Shown one piece after another: positions 1 to 7,356 of a stretch of 32,970 nucleotides of DNA. The DNA lies in the IMG/VR virus record IMGVR_UViG_3300003324_000211, positions 13,057 to 46,026 of that record. One strand, 5' to 3'. Each line of letters begins with the position of its first letter. The stretch's first letter is position 1. The notes below the pieces were generated by a model that made no database searches, was not told where the DNA came from, and saw only the letters and a list, made by a program, of their open reading frames with translations. The stretch is from a virus. Position numbers and translations under genes: made by a program.

Positions 1-324
1 GCATATATCTACTCATCATCTACTCTACGTGTTGGTGTTGTGTACTCACTGATTTACCTGAGTAGAGCCTCCGGAGTATCAGTACATCAAGCTATCATGT
101 TATCCGGAGTATCATGGGTGCACCCTTTGATGACGAAATGAGCATGGGTGCCGATAGGCCGCGCCCCGGTATCGTACAGATAAGCCAAAATTCCTGGGAT
201 CAACAGATGTGAGTAGGGTAGCTGTAAACTATGTACCCCAGGGGTAGGGGGTTGTTCTTGAGACTGGCTGATTTGATACATCTGGGGATCGGACTGATCT
301 AAGATCCCCAGATTTTCTGACTGA
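1..324. other. Gene-poor region beyond the terminase large subunit
   Basis: No convincing gene lies here. The only long frame (minus strand, 87-533) overlaps TerL by about 200 bases in another frame and has a low-complexity Ser/Thr-rich product, so it is taken as a shadow. A 12-base direct repeat, tccggagtatca, occurs at 70-81 and 103-114. Two inverted repeats lie at 280-313 and 315-330. The function of the repeats is unknown. Confidence 0.5.
280..313 (-). terminator. Inverted repeat downstream of terL, possible terminator
   Basis: Perfect 11-base arms, atctggggatc at 280-290 and gatccccagat at 303-313, enclose a 12-base loop. The hairpin lies 12 bases past the TerL stop on the minus strand. 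There is no clear U-run on the minus side; a short T-run (313-316) is on the plus side. It may be a weak or bidirectional terminator, or simply an mRNA 3' end stabiliser. Confidence 0.45.
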
Positions 325-330
325 TCAGAA
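315..330. repeat. Small inverted repeat spanning the terL stop codon
   Basis: The arms ttctga (315-320) and tcagaa (325-330) surround a 4-base loop ctga. The TerL stop codon (325-327, minus strand) lies inside the right arm. The repeat sits directly beside the larger inverted repeat at 280-313. The role is unknown. Confidence 0.35.
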
Positions 331-1746
331 GAGTCCGCCGACTTTCTTACGCTGGCGGGTGAGGAAGTGGAATGCTCCTGATGAAGCGTCGATCTGATCT
401 TTGTACTTACTGAAGGGGAAGTAGCGCATCTCTTCGATGTAATCATCAATCCATGATGCTCCGAGCTTGAGGTAGACATGGCCGTAATTGACCTGCACAC
501 TGAAGGGATCAGCGCGGTGAGTCTTATCACCATCAGCCTTGCCTACCTTCCAGACGCGGACGCGATAACCAGCGAGGCGACGTACGGTGGCCTCAGCTGA
601 CTCCTTTCCGCCCTCACCTCCTGATTGTTCGATGCCGATGAGGGTGTTGTGTCCGTCGCGGGCTGCTGTATTGAGGATGATGCGTTCACGTTCGGCAGAG
701 TCTACCTGGACGCGAATGACATCGAGGATCCAGAAATGACCGTCAACATCAACTCCCATGAGGACACCGACGGAGTAGGCACCGCCACCGTGTGTACCTG
801 CCTTGTCCCAATATCGACACTTGCGTACGATCTGGTCGGGTGAGGGGATGGCGAACTTGAGGCGGTGTGTCTTGAACATGCCACCGCCAGCCGGGATCGG
901 GTCCTGCCGATATTGAGCAGAGTACCCATACTCACCGATGTCCTGGAGTGCCTCGCGGAGCACTTCCTTGTTCAAGCGTACGGGGTCCATCAAGCCATCG
1001 GTGTACTTCTTGCGGAGTTCCCGCGGTGAGACTTTTTGGGACAGTTCGGCAGGGAGGCAGACGTGGCGGACGTTCTTGCGCTTGAGGAAGAGTTCGGTGG
1101 GATCATCCTGGTGGAGACGTTGCATGATAAGAATGGTGGGTGTTACACTCTTATCAACCTTCCGGCTGGGTAGGGTCTCCCGCAACCAGTGGTTAGCGGC
1201 TTTGAGGTCAGCTTCCGACATCGCTTGATTCGGGTCCAGGGGATCATCGATGATGATGAAGTGACCGTGCATACCCATCACGGAGCCCATGACACCGACA
1301 CCGTAGCGGGTTCCGCCACACGTGTTAGCGAAATAGCCCTTGGTGTTCTGATCGTCCCTGAGTTTGATGTCAGGGAAACAGGCACGGTACTTTTCGGATG
1401 TCACAACGTCGCGGGACTTCCGGCTGAGGTCCAGTGCCAGGGGGTAGGAGTAGGACCCGCAGATGTGCCGGGCGGTCGGCATGCGGGTCCAGGTCCAGGG
1501 CGGGAACAGGATGGAACAAACACTGGATTTGGAGGTCCCGGGTGAGATATTGATCACTTCATCGTGCAGTTTGGGCTCGCCCTTGAACACCCGTTCGGCC
1601 AGCGTCTGCATCTCGTTACAGATGTATTCGATGTGCCAGTTCCAGATCGGGTGTTCGGGAACGACGGTGTGCCAGAACTCCTTGACGAACTCATAGAAGC
1701 TCTGTCGTGTGACGGACGCGACCAGATCATACTCGTTAACTTGCAT
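325..1746 (-). CDS. terL: Terminase large subunit (packaging ATPase and nuclease)
   Basis: Motor of DNA packaging: an N-terminal ATPase drives DNA into the prohead through the portal and a C-terminal RNase H-like nuclease cuts the concatemer. A degenerate Walker A (SPGTSKSS, residues 68-75), a Walker B strand (HFIIIDDPL, 152-160) and a coupling motif (ILIMQRLHQDD, 195-205) are visible. Nuclease acidic candidates are D314 (RYWDKAG), E373 (GIEQSGG) and D450/D453 (KDQIDASSG). The 473 residues are normal for the family. The ATG at 1746 has GGAG about 8 bases upstream and overlaps the preceding small gene by 11 bases, suggesting coupled translation. It is the last gene of a minus-strand operon divergent from all other virion genes. 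The Walker A lacks the usual GKT/GKS spelling, but the overall pattern leaves little doubt. Confidence 0.95.
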   Translation of the reverse strand: MQVNEYDLVASVTRQSFYEFVKEFWHTVVPEHPIWNWHIEYICNEMQTLAERVFKGEPKLHDEVINISPGTSKSSVCSILFPPWTWTRMPTARHICGSYSYPLALDLSRKSRDVVTSEKYRACFPDIKLRDDQNTKGYFANTCGGTRYGVGVMGSVMGMHGHFIIIDDPLDPNQAMSEADLKAANHWLRETLPSRKVDKSVTPTILIMQRLHQDDPTELFLKRKNVRHVCLPAELSQKVSPRELRKKYTDGLMDPVRLNKEVLREALQDIGEYGYSAQYRQDPIPAGGGMFKTHRLKFAIPSPDQIVRKCRYWDKAGTHGGGAYSVGVLMGVDVDGHFWILDVIRVQVDSAERERIILNTAARDGHNTLIGIEQSGGEGGKESAEATVRRLAGYRVRVWKVGKADGDKTHRADPFSVQVNYGHVYLKLGASWIDDYIEEMRYFPFSKYKDQIDASSGAFHFLTRQRKKVGGLF

Positions 1747-1960
1747 CGTCTAGCTCCGATTGGGGGACGTACACGTCGAGGCGTTCGTTCGGACAGTGGG
1801 GAGCACGGCGTTGATGATCGTCCAGACAGGCAGCGGCTACTTTGTAGGCGTAATCCTTGAACGACTCTTCAGCACTCCGGGGTCGGATGGGGACAGGGAC
1901 CGCGCCCCAGAGACACTGAATGCAGCGATAGCGTGCAACCACCAGAGTATTAGCGCTCAT
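1736..1960 (-). CDS. Small Cys/His-containing protein between terminase subunits
   Basis: A 74-residue protein of no family I recognise. A CIQC pair (C13, C16) and a later C45/H49/H55/C56 cluster could form a zinc site. The ATG at 1960 has AGAGGA about six bases upstream. It overlaps the upstream gene by 11 bases and the TerL start by 11 bases, so all four minus-strand genes look translationally coupled. This tight packing, rather than any homology, is the main support that it is real. A role beside the terminase complex is only a guess. Confidence 0.6.
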   Translation of the reverse strand: MSANTLVVARYRCIQCLWGAVPVPIRPRSAEESFKDYAYKVAAACLDDHQRRAPHCPNERLDVYVPQSELDDAS

Positions 1961-2129
1961 CCATGTCCTCTTCTACGGGTTGCAGTTCCAGGCTTCCATC
2001 TACCACCCGCCAGACCAGCCGGGGACCGCCACAGCACACGAAATACCAATCGACATCATGATCGTCGGAGTCGTGCATCTTGTGACAGAACGGGCACTGC
2101 TGAATCGTACGTACCGGGTGTTTACTCAT
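1950..2129 (-). CDS. Small zinc-ribbon-like protein in the terminase operon
   Basis: A 59-residue protein with CPFC (C12-C15) and a CC pair (C32, C33), with His residues between them, followed by an acidic tail. This resembles a small zinc-ribbon fold, but I cannot name a family. Several in-frame ATGs exist (2138, 2135, 2129). The one at 2129 is chosen because GGAGG lies 9 bases upstream, whereas GGAGG directly abuts 2138. This start overlaps the end of the small terminase gene by 8 bases, and the stop overlaps the next gene by 11. It may be a DNA-binding accessory of packaging, which is inference from position only. Confidence 0.6.
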   Translation of the reverse strand: MSKHPVRTIQQCPFCHKMHDSDDHDVDWYFVCCGGPRLVWRVVDGSLELQPVEEDMDER

Positions 2130-2928
2130 CGTCATCATCCTCCAGGTCGGCTTCCTCTTTTACCCTCTTGACGATCTCTGCGTCGATGACGTCATCCTCA
2201 GACTTGGCTGCGGGTAGGGCCTTCGCCTGGGCTTCACGGATCTTGTCGAGGATGAGCTTGCGAACTTCGATCGGCAGGTCCAGGGATTCGATGTTGACCA
2301 TCGCGTGCTGGTGTTTGTGATTGTGTTCTACCTGGATCTTGGAGTCATACCCACGATCACGATTGAGCGTCCGGTTGGCGAAGATGGTAGCGGCGCTGTC
2401 GCCCTGGGCTACGAGGTTGACCAGTGCCCCCTCAAAGAAGTTCTTCTTGTGGAAGTGTATTTCTTTCATCAAGCGACCGAACTCCGGCTCTCGGATCTCC
2501 CACTCGTACACAGTGGAGTAATCAATTCCGATCTTGCGACAGGCTTCGCTCGGGTTGAAGTTCGATGCTACGAGGGCGTGGATGAACAGTTGCTGACGGA
2601 CGCGCTTGCCCTTGTCTTTGAGTAACGACTCCAGTTTCGTTTGGGATGCGTTGTGTCCGAACGCATTAATCTCATCCCACAGACTCTTCAGTTTATCTGG
2701 CAGACGACCGTAACAGTATTTGATGAAACTGCCGGTACTGTGCTTGCCCAGGTTCCGGCTGCCCCGGCGGATGGCCAGGTCCAGCAGCGGGTGAACGGTC
2801 CGCCACTTACGCAGGGTCGGACGGGAGACCCCGAGACCGTCGGCGATCCGACTCTCGCTAGAACCAGCCTTCGCCATGTCGTAAGCGATGAAAATCATGT
2901 CGACGTGCCACTTTTCCGGTCCAGGCAT
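2122..2928 (-). CDS. terS: Terminase small subunit (HTH DNA-recognition protein)
   Basis: Recognises phage DNA and loads the large terminase. The 268-residue protein has two helix-turn-helix-like segments, at about residues 24-43 (SESRIADGLGVSRPTLRKW) and 125-144 (NPSEACRKIGIDYSTVYEW). A TIFANRTLNRDRGY segment at 181-194 is typical of small terminases. The C-terminus is strongly acidic (DLEDDDDE). The ATG at 2928 has GGAGA about 8 bases upstream. It is the first gene of the minus-strand operon ending in terL. Duplication of the HTH element is seen in other small terminases. Assignment rests on the motifs plus the operon context. Confidence 0.85.
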   Translation of the reverse strand: MPGPEKWHVDMIFIAYDMAKAGSSESRIADGLGVSRPTLRKWRTVHPLLDLAIRRGSRNLGKHSTGSFIKYCYGRLPDKLKSLWDEINAFGHNASQTKLESLLKDKGKRVRQQLFIHALVASNFNPSEACRKIGIDYSTVYEWEIREPEFGRLMKEIHFHKKNFFEGALVNLVAQGDSAATIFANRTLNRDRGYDSKIQVEHNHKHQHAMVNIESLDLPIEVRKLILDKIREAQAKALPAAKSEDDVIDAEIVKRVKEEADLEDDDDE

Positions 2929-3180
2929 GATCGTTCTCCGGGAAGATAGAGCCCGGGGACCAACATACCAGACCAGGCCCCGACGTGCCAGGGGTGACAG
3001 TTGTAAATACCCAGGAGACCAGTTGGGAGCGCTCTGCCCAGGACTATCTTAAGCAGACCCGGGTTCGGACCGTTTACAGAAATGATGACATGGGAGTGAA
3101 GCGTTTTGACAGGGCGGCAGGGGGGTTGGTACAAATGGTAGCGTACCACGGCCGCCGACGTCATGACGGAGGCAAAATCA
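2929..3180. promoter_or_regulatory. Divergent intergenic region between terminase operon and virion operon
   Basis: A 252-base region between the leftward terS start (2928) and the rightward start at 3181. A short overlapping frame here (2985-3191) has no good start site and conflicts with the next gene, so it is not called. A candidate rightward promoter lies at 3106-3135. I found no convincing leftward promoter. Confidence 0.55.
3106..3135 (+). promoter_or_regulatory. Candidate sigma70-like promoter for the rightward virion genes
   Basis: A perfect TTGACA at 3106-3111 and a TACAAA at 3130-3135 are separated by 18 bases. They lie about 50 bases upstream of the first rightward gene. The -10 matches the consensus at four of six positions. 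It could serve the long rightward series of virion genes. The host sigma factor is unknown. Confidence 0.45.
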
Positions 3181-3585
3181 ATGGCTGGTAAGCTCAAAAA
3201 GAAAAGCCTTCCCTTCCAGACGGGTGTGGTGGGGGATGTGAGTTTCACCGTTGGCGCTGAGGCGACGAACGTTGTGAACGTCGCCGGACAGGTCAAGGAT
3301 GAAAACGGCAAGGCCATCACGCAGCGGGTCATGCTACACGTGTGGCTGTCTGACGTTGCTACGGGTCTGGGTCTTTGCGCCGTTGCCCCGTCCGGCACTG
3401 TCGTCATCGGCACCAACGGCACCATTCTGGCGTCGATCGTAGCGAAAACCTGCCTTCTCATTCAGACCGACGCAAGCGGGCGCTTCGATCTGAACATCAC
3501 GGAGGCTGGGGCGAAGACGCTTTACGTGGGGGCACGTCTTCCTGACGGCACGTTCAAGGTGTCCAGCGTCGCTACCTGGACGTGA
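3181..3585 (+). CDS. Small virion-like protein upstream of portal
   Basis: A 134-residue protein rich in beta-strand-forming residues, with phrases (FTVGAEATNVVNVAGQVKD, LNITEAGAKTLYVGARLPDG) that I have seen in small structural proteins of several tailed phages. It has a basic N-terminus (KLKKK) and no signal peptide. The ATG at 3181 is chosen over one at 3163 because GGAGG at 3168-3172 is 8 bases before it. It is the first gene of the rightward block, directly before the portal. A head-decoration or capsid-associated role is plausible but not shown. Confidence 0.7.
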   Translation: MAGKLKKKSLPFQTGVVGDVSFTVGAEATNVVNVAGQVKDENGKAITQRVMLHVWLSDVATGLGLCAVAPSGTVVIGTNGTILASIVAKTCLLIQTDASGRFDLNITEAGAKTLYVGARLPDGTFKVSSVATWT

Positions 3586-3666
3586 CCTGCAAGCGGAGGT
3601 CGGGAGGAAGCTGACGGGAGAGGGGTGTAAACCGACTCCGTTGCTTTGCTAATCCTGCGTGCGTTG

Positions 3667-5157
3667 ATGAGTGCCAAACCGACCTTTACCCTCAATGAAG
3701 TCCTGACGGCGATGCTCTTCTCAAGGGCGTCGTTGTTTGGAATCATTGATCCTAAGGGTCGGGACATCAACAAGGAATGCGGGTATCCGGACCATGTCAC
3801 GATCGAACAACTCAGGCAGTTGTACGAGCGGGAGGGACCTGCGACCCGTGTGGTGCAGGTTCTTCCGAGCGAGACGTGGAGCGTTAATCCGGAACTGTAT
3901 GAGGTTGAGGACGCCACCAAAACCCCGTTTGAGCTTGCATGGGACGAACTCCAGCTAAAGTTCAACATCTGGTCATACCTTCACCGGGTGGACGAACTGT
4001 CGGGGATCGGACACTACGGGGTGCTGCTACTTGGCGTGGACGACAATAAGGACCTGTCCGAACCCATCGATACAATTGACGAACGCGGGGAGCAGGTTGC
4101 GAACGGCAAGAAATACAACCTGATCTTCTTGCGGGCTTTCGATGAGTATCTGGTACGGGTAGACTCCTATCAGTCCGACCCGACTAACCCGCGGTTCGGT
4201 CAGCCCCTATTGTATGACATCCAGTTCGCGGACCCTGGCGCTGTCAGTGGCACCAATTCAACGACGTTGGTAGACACGACACGCAAAAAGGTGCACTGGA
4301 GTCGGATCATCCACGTCGCGGACAATCGTAAGTCCAGCGAAGTGTTCGGTGTTCCGAGGATGCTGCCAGTCCTGAATCGGATCTACGATCTCAGGAAGGT
4401 ACTCGGCGGCTCCAGTGAGATGCTGTGGAAGGGGGGCTTCCCTGGGTATTCGTTTGAGACAACACCAGAGGTGAACGCTGGTGACCTGGACATCGACACC
4501 GCCTCGCTCAAGAAGCAGATTGAGGCTTACCAGAACGGCCTCCAACGCTATCTTGCACTCCAGGGCGTGTCAGCGAAGAGTCTCGCTCCCCAGGTCGCAG
4601 ACCCAAGCAACCACATTGAGCAGAACCTTCGCATCATTGCGATGACGTTGGGGGTTCCCCTTCGGATCTTCCTGGGTTCGGAAGCAGCCCACTTGGCGTC
4701 TACCCAGGACACCGGAACGTGGAATCGACGCTTGGGTCAGCGTCAGGAGATCTACGTCACACCCATGATCATTCGACCGACAGTGGACCGGTTGATGATG
4801 ATTGGTGTACTGCCTAAAGTCAAGCAGTATTTTGTGTCGTGGAAGGACCTCAACACACTCACTGAAAGTGAAAAGGCCGACATCTCCCTGAAGCGTTCGC
4901 AAGCCCTCCTAGCGTACATTAGTTCTGGTTCTGAAGTGGCTATTCCGCCGCTTGAGTTCTGGACTAACATCATGGGCATGACGCTTGACCAAGCCGTCTC
5001 CATCGTTGAAGCGGCAAAGAAGAACGCTGATAAGATGACGACGGTAGACCAGAACCCGCCGGCTCCGACGTCGGCTCAACAGGGGACCAAGGGTAACCCG
5101 GACCAGAACCCGGGACCGCCGAAGCCGGCTAACCCGGGGTCCGCCGCTGCTGCGTGA
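3667..5157 (+). CDS. Portal protein (DUF1073/PF06381-like)
   Basis: Forms the dodecameric ring at the capsid vertex through which DNA enters and to which the tail attaches. The N-terminal third (about residues 15-130) carries the pattern of PF06381 portals: FSRASLFGIID, then a VTIEQLRQLYEREG helix, then a long GIGHYGVLLLGVDD strand region. The C-terminus from about residue 465 is Pro/Asn/Gly-rich and disordered. The length of about 496 residues suits a portal. The start is uncertain: TTG codons at 3646 and 3664 are also in frame, and none has a good Shine-Dalgarno site. PF06381 is also named after an anti-CBASS Acb1-like N-terminal domain; I see nothing to support an immune role here rather than a portal. 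Confidence 0.88.
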   Translation: MSAKPTFTLNEVLTAMLFSRASLFGIIDPKGRDINKECGYPDHVTIEQLRQLYEREGPATRVVQVLPSETWSVNPELYEVEDATKTPFELAWDELQLKFNIWSYLHRVDELSGIGHYGVLLLGVDDNKDLSEPIDTIDERGEQVANGKKYNLIFLRAFDEYLVRVDSYQSDPTNPRFGQPLLYDIQFADPGAVSGTNSTTLVDTTRKKVHWSRIIHVADNRKSSEVFGVPRMLPVLNRIYDLRKVLGGSSEMLWKGGFPGYSFETTPEVNAGDLDIDTASLKKQIEAYQNGLQRYLALQGVSAKSLAPQVADPSNHIEQNLRIIAMTLGVPLRIFLGSEAAHLASTQDTGTWNRRLGQRQEIYVTPMIIRPTVDRLMMIGVLPKVKQYFVSWKDLNTLTESEKADISLKRSQALLAYISSGSEVAIPPLEFWTNIMGMTLDQAVSIVEAAKKNADKMTTVDQNPPAPTSAQQGTKGNPDQNPGPPKPANPGSAAAA

Positions 5158-5164
5158 GTAAACT

Positions 5165-5371
5165 ATGAAACGACCGACCACGCCAGAGGTCCGGGGTCCG
5201 TTTCCAGATGACGCCATGTTGAGGAAGCACGGTTTCAAGGTCGTGTCTCACTCAAAAGACAACGTTAGGATCTGGCGACGGGGCGAAAGGGAGTACACGC
5301 AAACCCAGGCTCTCGAGGTCGCTCGTTTCGAGGAGGAAAGTCTCCTAGAGAAACAGCGATCTGAGAAATAG
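5165..5371 (+). CDS. Small charged hypothetical protein
   Basis: A 68-residue highly charged protein starting 8 bases after the portal stop. It has a Lys/Arg-rich centre (SKDNVRIWRRGEREYT) and a Glu-rich helical C-terminus. I recognise no family. The ribosome site is weak. Its frame is bounded neatly by the portal and the next membrane protein, which supports it being real. Confidence 0.55.
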   Translation: MKRPTTPEVRGPFPDDAMLRKHGFKVVSHSKDNVRIWRRGEREYTQTQALEVARFEEESLLEKQRSEK

Positions 5372-5391
5372 GCTCAGATCGGAGCCCAGGC

Positions 5392-5895
5392 ATGCCGAAC
5401 GAGGTTGTTTGGACCGGTGTCGGAGGGATCGTCACTGGTCTGGTAACTGTCACAGTCTGGGCAATCAGAAAGATCTGGCTCACAAAAAGCAACATCGATC
5501 GACGCAGACAAAAGGATGATGAAGAATCAGAGAGACGAGCGACGGTGGACCGTCGCAACGAACTCTGGGATTACATCAACCGTCTGAATACTGATCTTGA
5601 GACTGAACGGGAGGAGAGGCGTCGGGACCGGGAGGAACTTGAGAGGAAGATCGAAAAGGAACGGGAGGAAAGGGAAGCGTGCGAGGACCGACACTTGGAG
5701 GCTGTCAGGTTTCGGACACAGGCTGAAACCTGGATCAGAACAGTCACGGGCATCCTTCATGCACGCAACATCAAAGTACCACCTTACGATCCTGTTGGTG
5801 GTGACCCTGGCTCCGGCGCCCACCGTCCGCTAGGCTCCGGTGCTTTCCCTGTGCCGCCGGGACCTCCGAAGCCGCATAATGAGGAGCAAACGTGA
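5392..5895 (+). CDS. Membrane-anchored coiled-coil protein (holin/spanin-like topology)
   Basis: A 167-residue protein with a single N-terminal membrane segment (about residues 6-27, GGIVTGLVTVTVWAIRKIW) followed by a long charged coiled coil (about 35-105, rich in Glu/Arg). The tail is Pro/Gly-rich. This topology is seen in inner-membrane spanins and in some holins, but no family motif confirms either. ATG at 5392 has GGAG about 9 bases upstream. Its stop overlaps the next GTG start as GTGA, so the two genes are probably translated together. It opens a run of membrane and extracytoplasmic proteins, consistent with action at the host envelope. Confidence 0.65.
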   Translation: MPNEVVWTGVGGIVTGLVTVTVWAIRKIWLTKSNIDRRRQKDDEESERRATVDRRNELWDYINRLNTDLETEREERRRDREELERKIEKEREEREACEDRHLEAVRFRTQAETWIRTVTGILHARNIKVPPYDPVGGDPGSGAHRPLGSGAFPVPPGPPKPHNEEQT

Positions 5896-6278
5896 TCCTT
5901 TTTGGTGCGGACGTCACGGCACCCCATCCCGGCTGGACTCGGGATGACTATCTGGCAGCAATCCATGCGCTGGTATGGGTCGCAGTCATCCTGGCGGCCC
6001 TCATTCTGTTCGTGGCGATCTGTACGTTCGTCCTCAAGGTCATCATTTACATCCGCATGATGGGGGTGATGACCAACGTAGAAACACTGCTGCGTCTTTC
6101 CCAGGCTGAGCAACATATGGCTCGCCAGCAAAAGGAGAAAGCTGCAGAGGTACTCACGGAGGTAAAACACACAGTCGCCGAAGTCAAGAGTGCAGTTGAT
6201 GGTGGGAGTCAGTCCGGAACCAGACTCCCGACCGTGAAAGTGGACCTACCATCCACCAGCAGTGGAGCGAGAACGTGA
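5892..6278 (+). CDS. Second small membrane protein with coiled-coil tail
   Basis: A 128-residue protein with a strongly hydrophobic segment at about residues 28-55 (ALVWVAVILAALILFVAI), then a helical, Glu/Lys/Ala-rich tail suggestive of a coiled coil. It starts at GTG 5892 and ends at 6278, and both ends overlap neighbouring genes as GTGA. Together with the preceding gene it forms a pair of bitopic membrane proteins directly upstream of a metalloprotease. A holin or protease-partner role is inference. No homologous family was recognised. Confidence 0.65.
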   Translation: MILFGADVTAPHPGWTRDDYLAAIHALVWVAVILAALILFVAICTFVLKVIIYIRMMGVMTNVETLLRLSQAEQHMARQQKEKAAEVLTEVKHTVAEVKSAVDGGSQSGTRLPTVKVDLPSTSSGART

Positions 6279-7228
6279 GTAAGCACAATGCGGAGGTCGG
6301 AACCATGGAGATTCCGGCTCGTGTCATGACGTGTCATCCTGTGATGCTTCCCCAAGAGGAGTGGGGAGCAGCCCGTCGGACCGCCATCAAGCACAACCCG
6401 AAGAACCGGGGTAACGAGGACGCCCTGGCTTCCCTTTTGGGGACAGCGTTGGTGGAAGCGTCGGATGCGGACGTTCTGATTCCGCAGGCCATCGCGATCA
6501 TGACCACGAAGTATTGGGGTCCGCAAGGCGTGACCCTGGACGTGTTTTTCATGGACGTGCGGGATACCACGCTGCAGAACCGGATCCTCGCCCACATGAA
6601 TGCGTGGTCGGACCGGTGCAACGTCAAGTTCACCCTGTCCAACAGTCCGGCGGCGAAGGTTCGGATCAGTACCGGACCGGGCGGCTACTACAGCTACCTC
6701 GGTACGGACATTCTCCACATTCCCCAGGGCCAGCAGACGATGAACCTGGAGGCGTTCAATCTGAACACTCCGGAGTCGGAATATCGGCGCGTCGTTCGTC
6801 ACGAGACCGGACACACTTTGGGGTGTCCCCACGAGCACATGAGGGCCGAAATCATCGCGAAGCTGGACCCGAACAAGACCATCGCGTATTTCCGCGCGCA
6901 TTACGGATGGTCGGCACAGACGACACAGCAGCAGGTTCTCACTCCGATCAGTGAGCAGTCTCTCATGGGGACGCCACACCCGGAGCAGGACAGCATCATG
7001 TGTTACGAGTTCGATGGTGCGTGCACCCTCGACGGCCGTCCGATCATCGGTGGAACGGACATCACGGAGGACGATTACAGGTACATGAGTACGTGGTATC
7101 CGAAGCCGAACGTGCCAGTAGTACCTCCGCCGCCTCCCCCTCCCCCTGGCGACACGAACCTGCCGGTGTCGGTTCCGCTGTCCCGCATCATCGACGCACT
7201 GGCGAAGGTAGGCAAGAAGGTGATGTGA
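6275..7228 (+). CDS. Astacin-like zinc metalloprotease (M12A/metzincin)
   Basis: Probable peptidase. The zinc motif HETGHTLGCPHE gives ligands H176, H180 and H186 with general base E177, and E187 completes the astacin signature. A Met-turn SIMCY follows at 240-244, at the spacing expected for metzincins. No signal peptide is visible. A polyproline stretch (284-291) leads to a short helical tail (LSRIIDALAKVGKKVM). The GTG start overlaps the upstream stop as GTGA, and the stop overlaps the next ATG as TGATG. It is set among membrane proteins and lies between portal and prohead protease genes. Substrates could be host envelope proteins, other phage proteins or a proprotein. Metzincins are uncommon in phage virion modules. 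Confidence 0.85.
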   Translation: MSKHNAEVGTMEIPARVMTCHPVMLPQEEWGAARRTAIKHNPKNRGNEDALASLLGTALVEASDADVLIPQAIAIMTTKYWGPQGVTLDVFFMDVRDTTLQNRILAHMNAWSDRCNVKFTLSNSPAAKVRISTGPGGYYSYLGTDILHIPQGQQTMNLEAFNLNTPESEYRRVVRHETGHTLGCPHEHMRAEIIAKLDPNKTIAYFRAHYGWSAQTTQQQVLTPISEQSLMGTPHPEQDSIMCYEFDGACTLDGRPIIGGTDITEDDYRYMSTWYPKPNVPVVPPPPPPPPGDTNLPVSVPLSRIIDALAKVGKKVM

Positions 7229-7341
7229 TGAGTCCGGAGAGTAAGGAGTTCGCGAGACTTTTCATCTGGTACGTGATCGCCTTCCTAATCGTGATGGCGG
7301 TCATAGTCGCGTGCCTCCGACCTCTGTTTCAGGGTCGGTAG
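7228..7341 (+). CDS. 37-residue single-pass membrane protein
   Basis: A tiny protein with a short charged N-terminus (MSPESKEFARL) and one membrane span at about residues 12-30 (FIWYVIAFLIVMAVIVACL). The ATG at 7228 shares a base with the protease stop (TGATG), and AAGG lies about 7 bases upstream inside the protease gene. Tight coupling to the metalloprotease suggests a joint role, for example as a small holin or membrane anchor. This is inference. The size alone would make it easy to miss. Confidence 0.6.
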   Translation: MSPESKEFARLFIWYVIAFLIVMAVIVACLRPLFQGR

Positions 7342-7356
7342 GTAGCGGAGACAGGT

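Noticed and set aside
87-533. Minus-strand frame of 148 codons beyond terL
   Set aside because: It overlaps the strong TerL gene in another frame, is Ser/Thr low-complexity, and shows no motif.
2985-3191. Plus-strand frame of 68 codons in the divergent region
   Set aside because: No supporting ribosome site; it overlaps the better-supported start at 3181 and covers the candidate promoter.
3646-5157. Portal read as an anti-CBASS (Acb1) protein
   Set aside because: PF06381 carries an Acb1-like domain name, but length, gene order and pattern fit a portal; no Acb1 catalytic His motif was evident.
6209-6979. Long minus-strand frame opposite the metalloprotease
   Set aside because: A shadow frame of the GC-rich protease gene; the plus strand has intact catalytic motifs.
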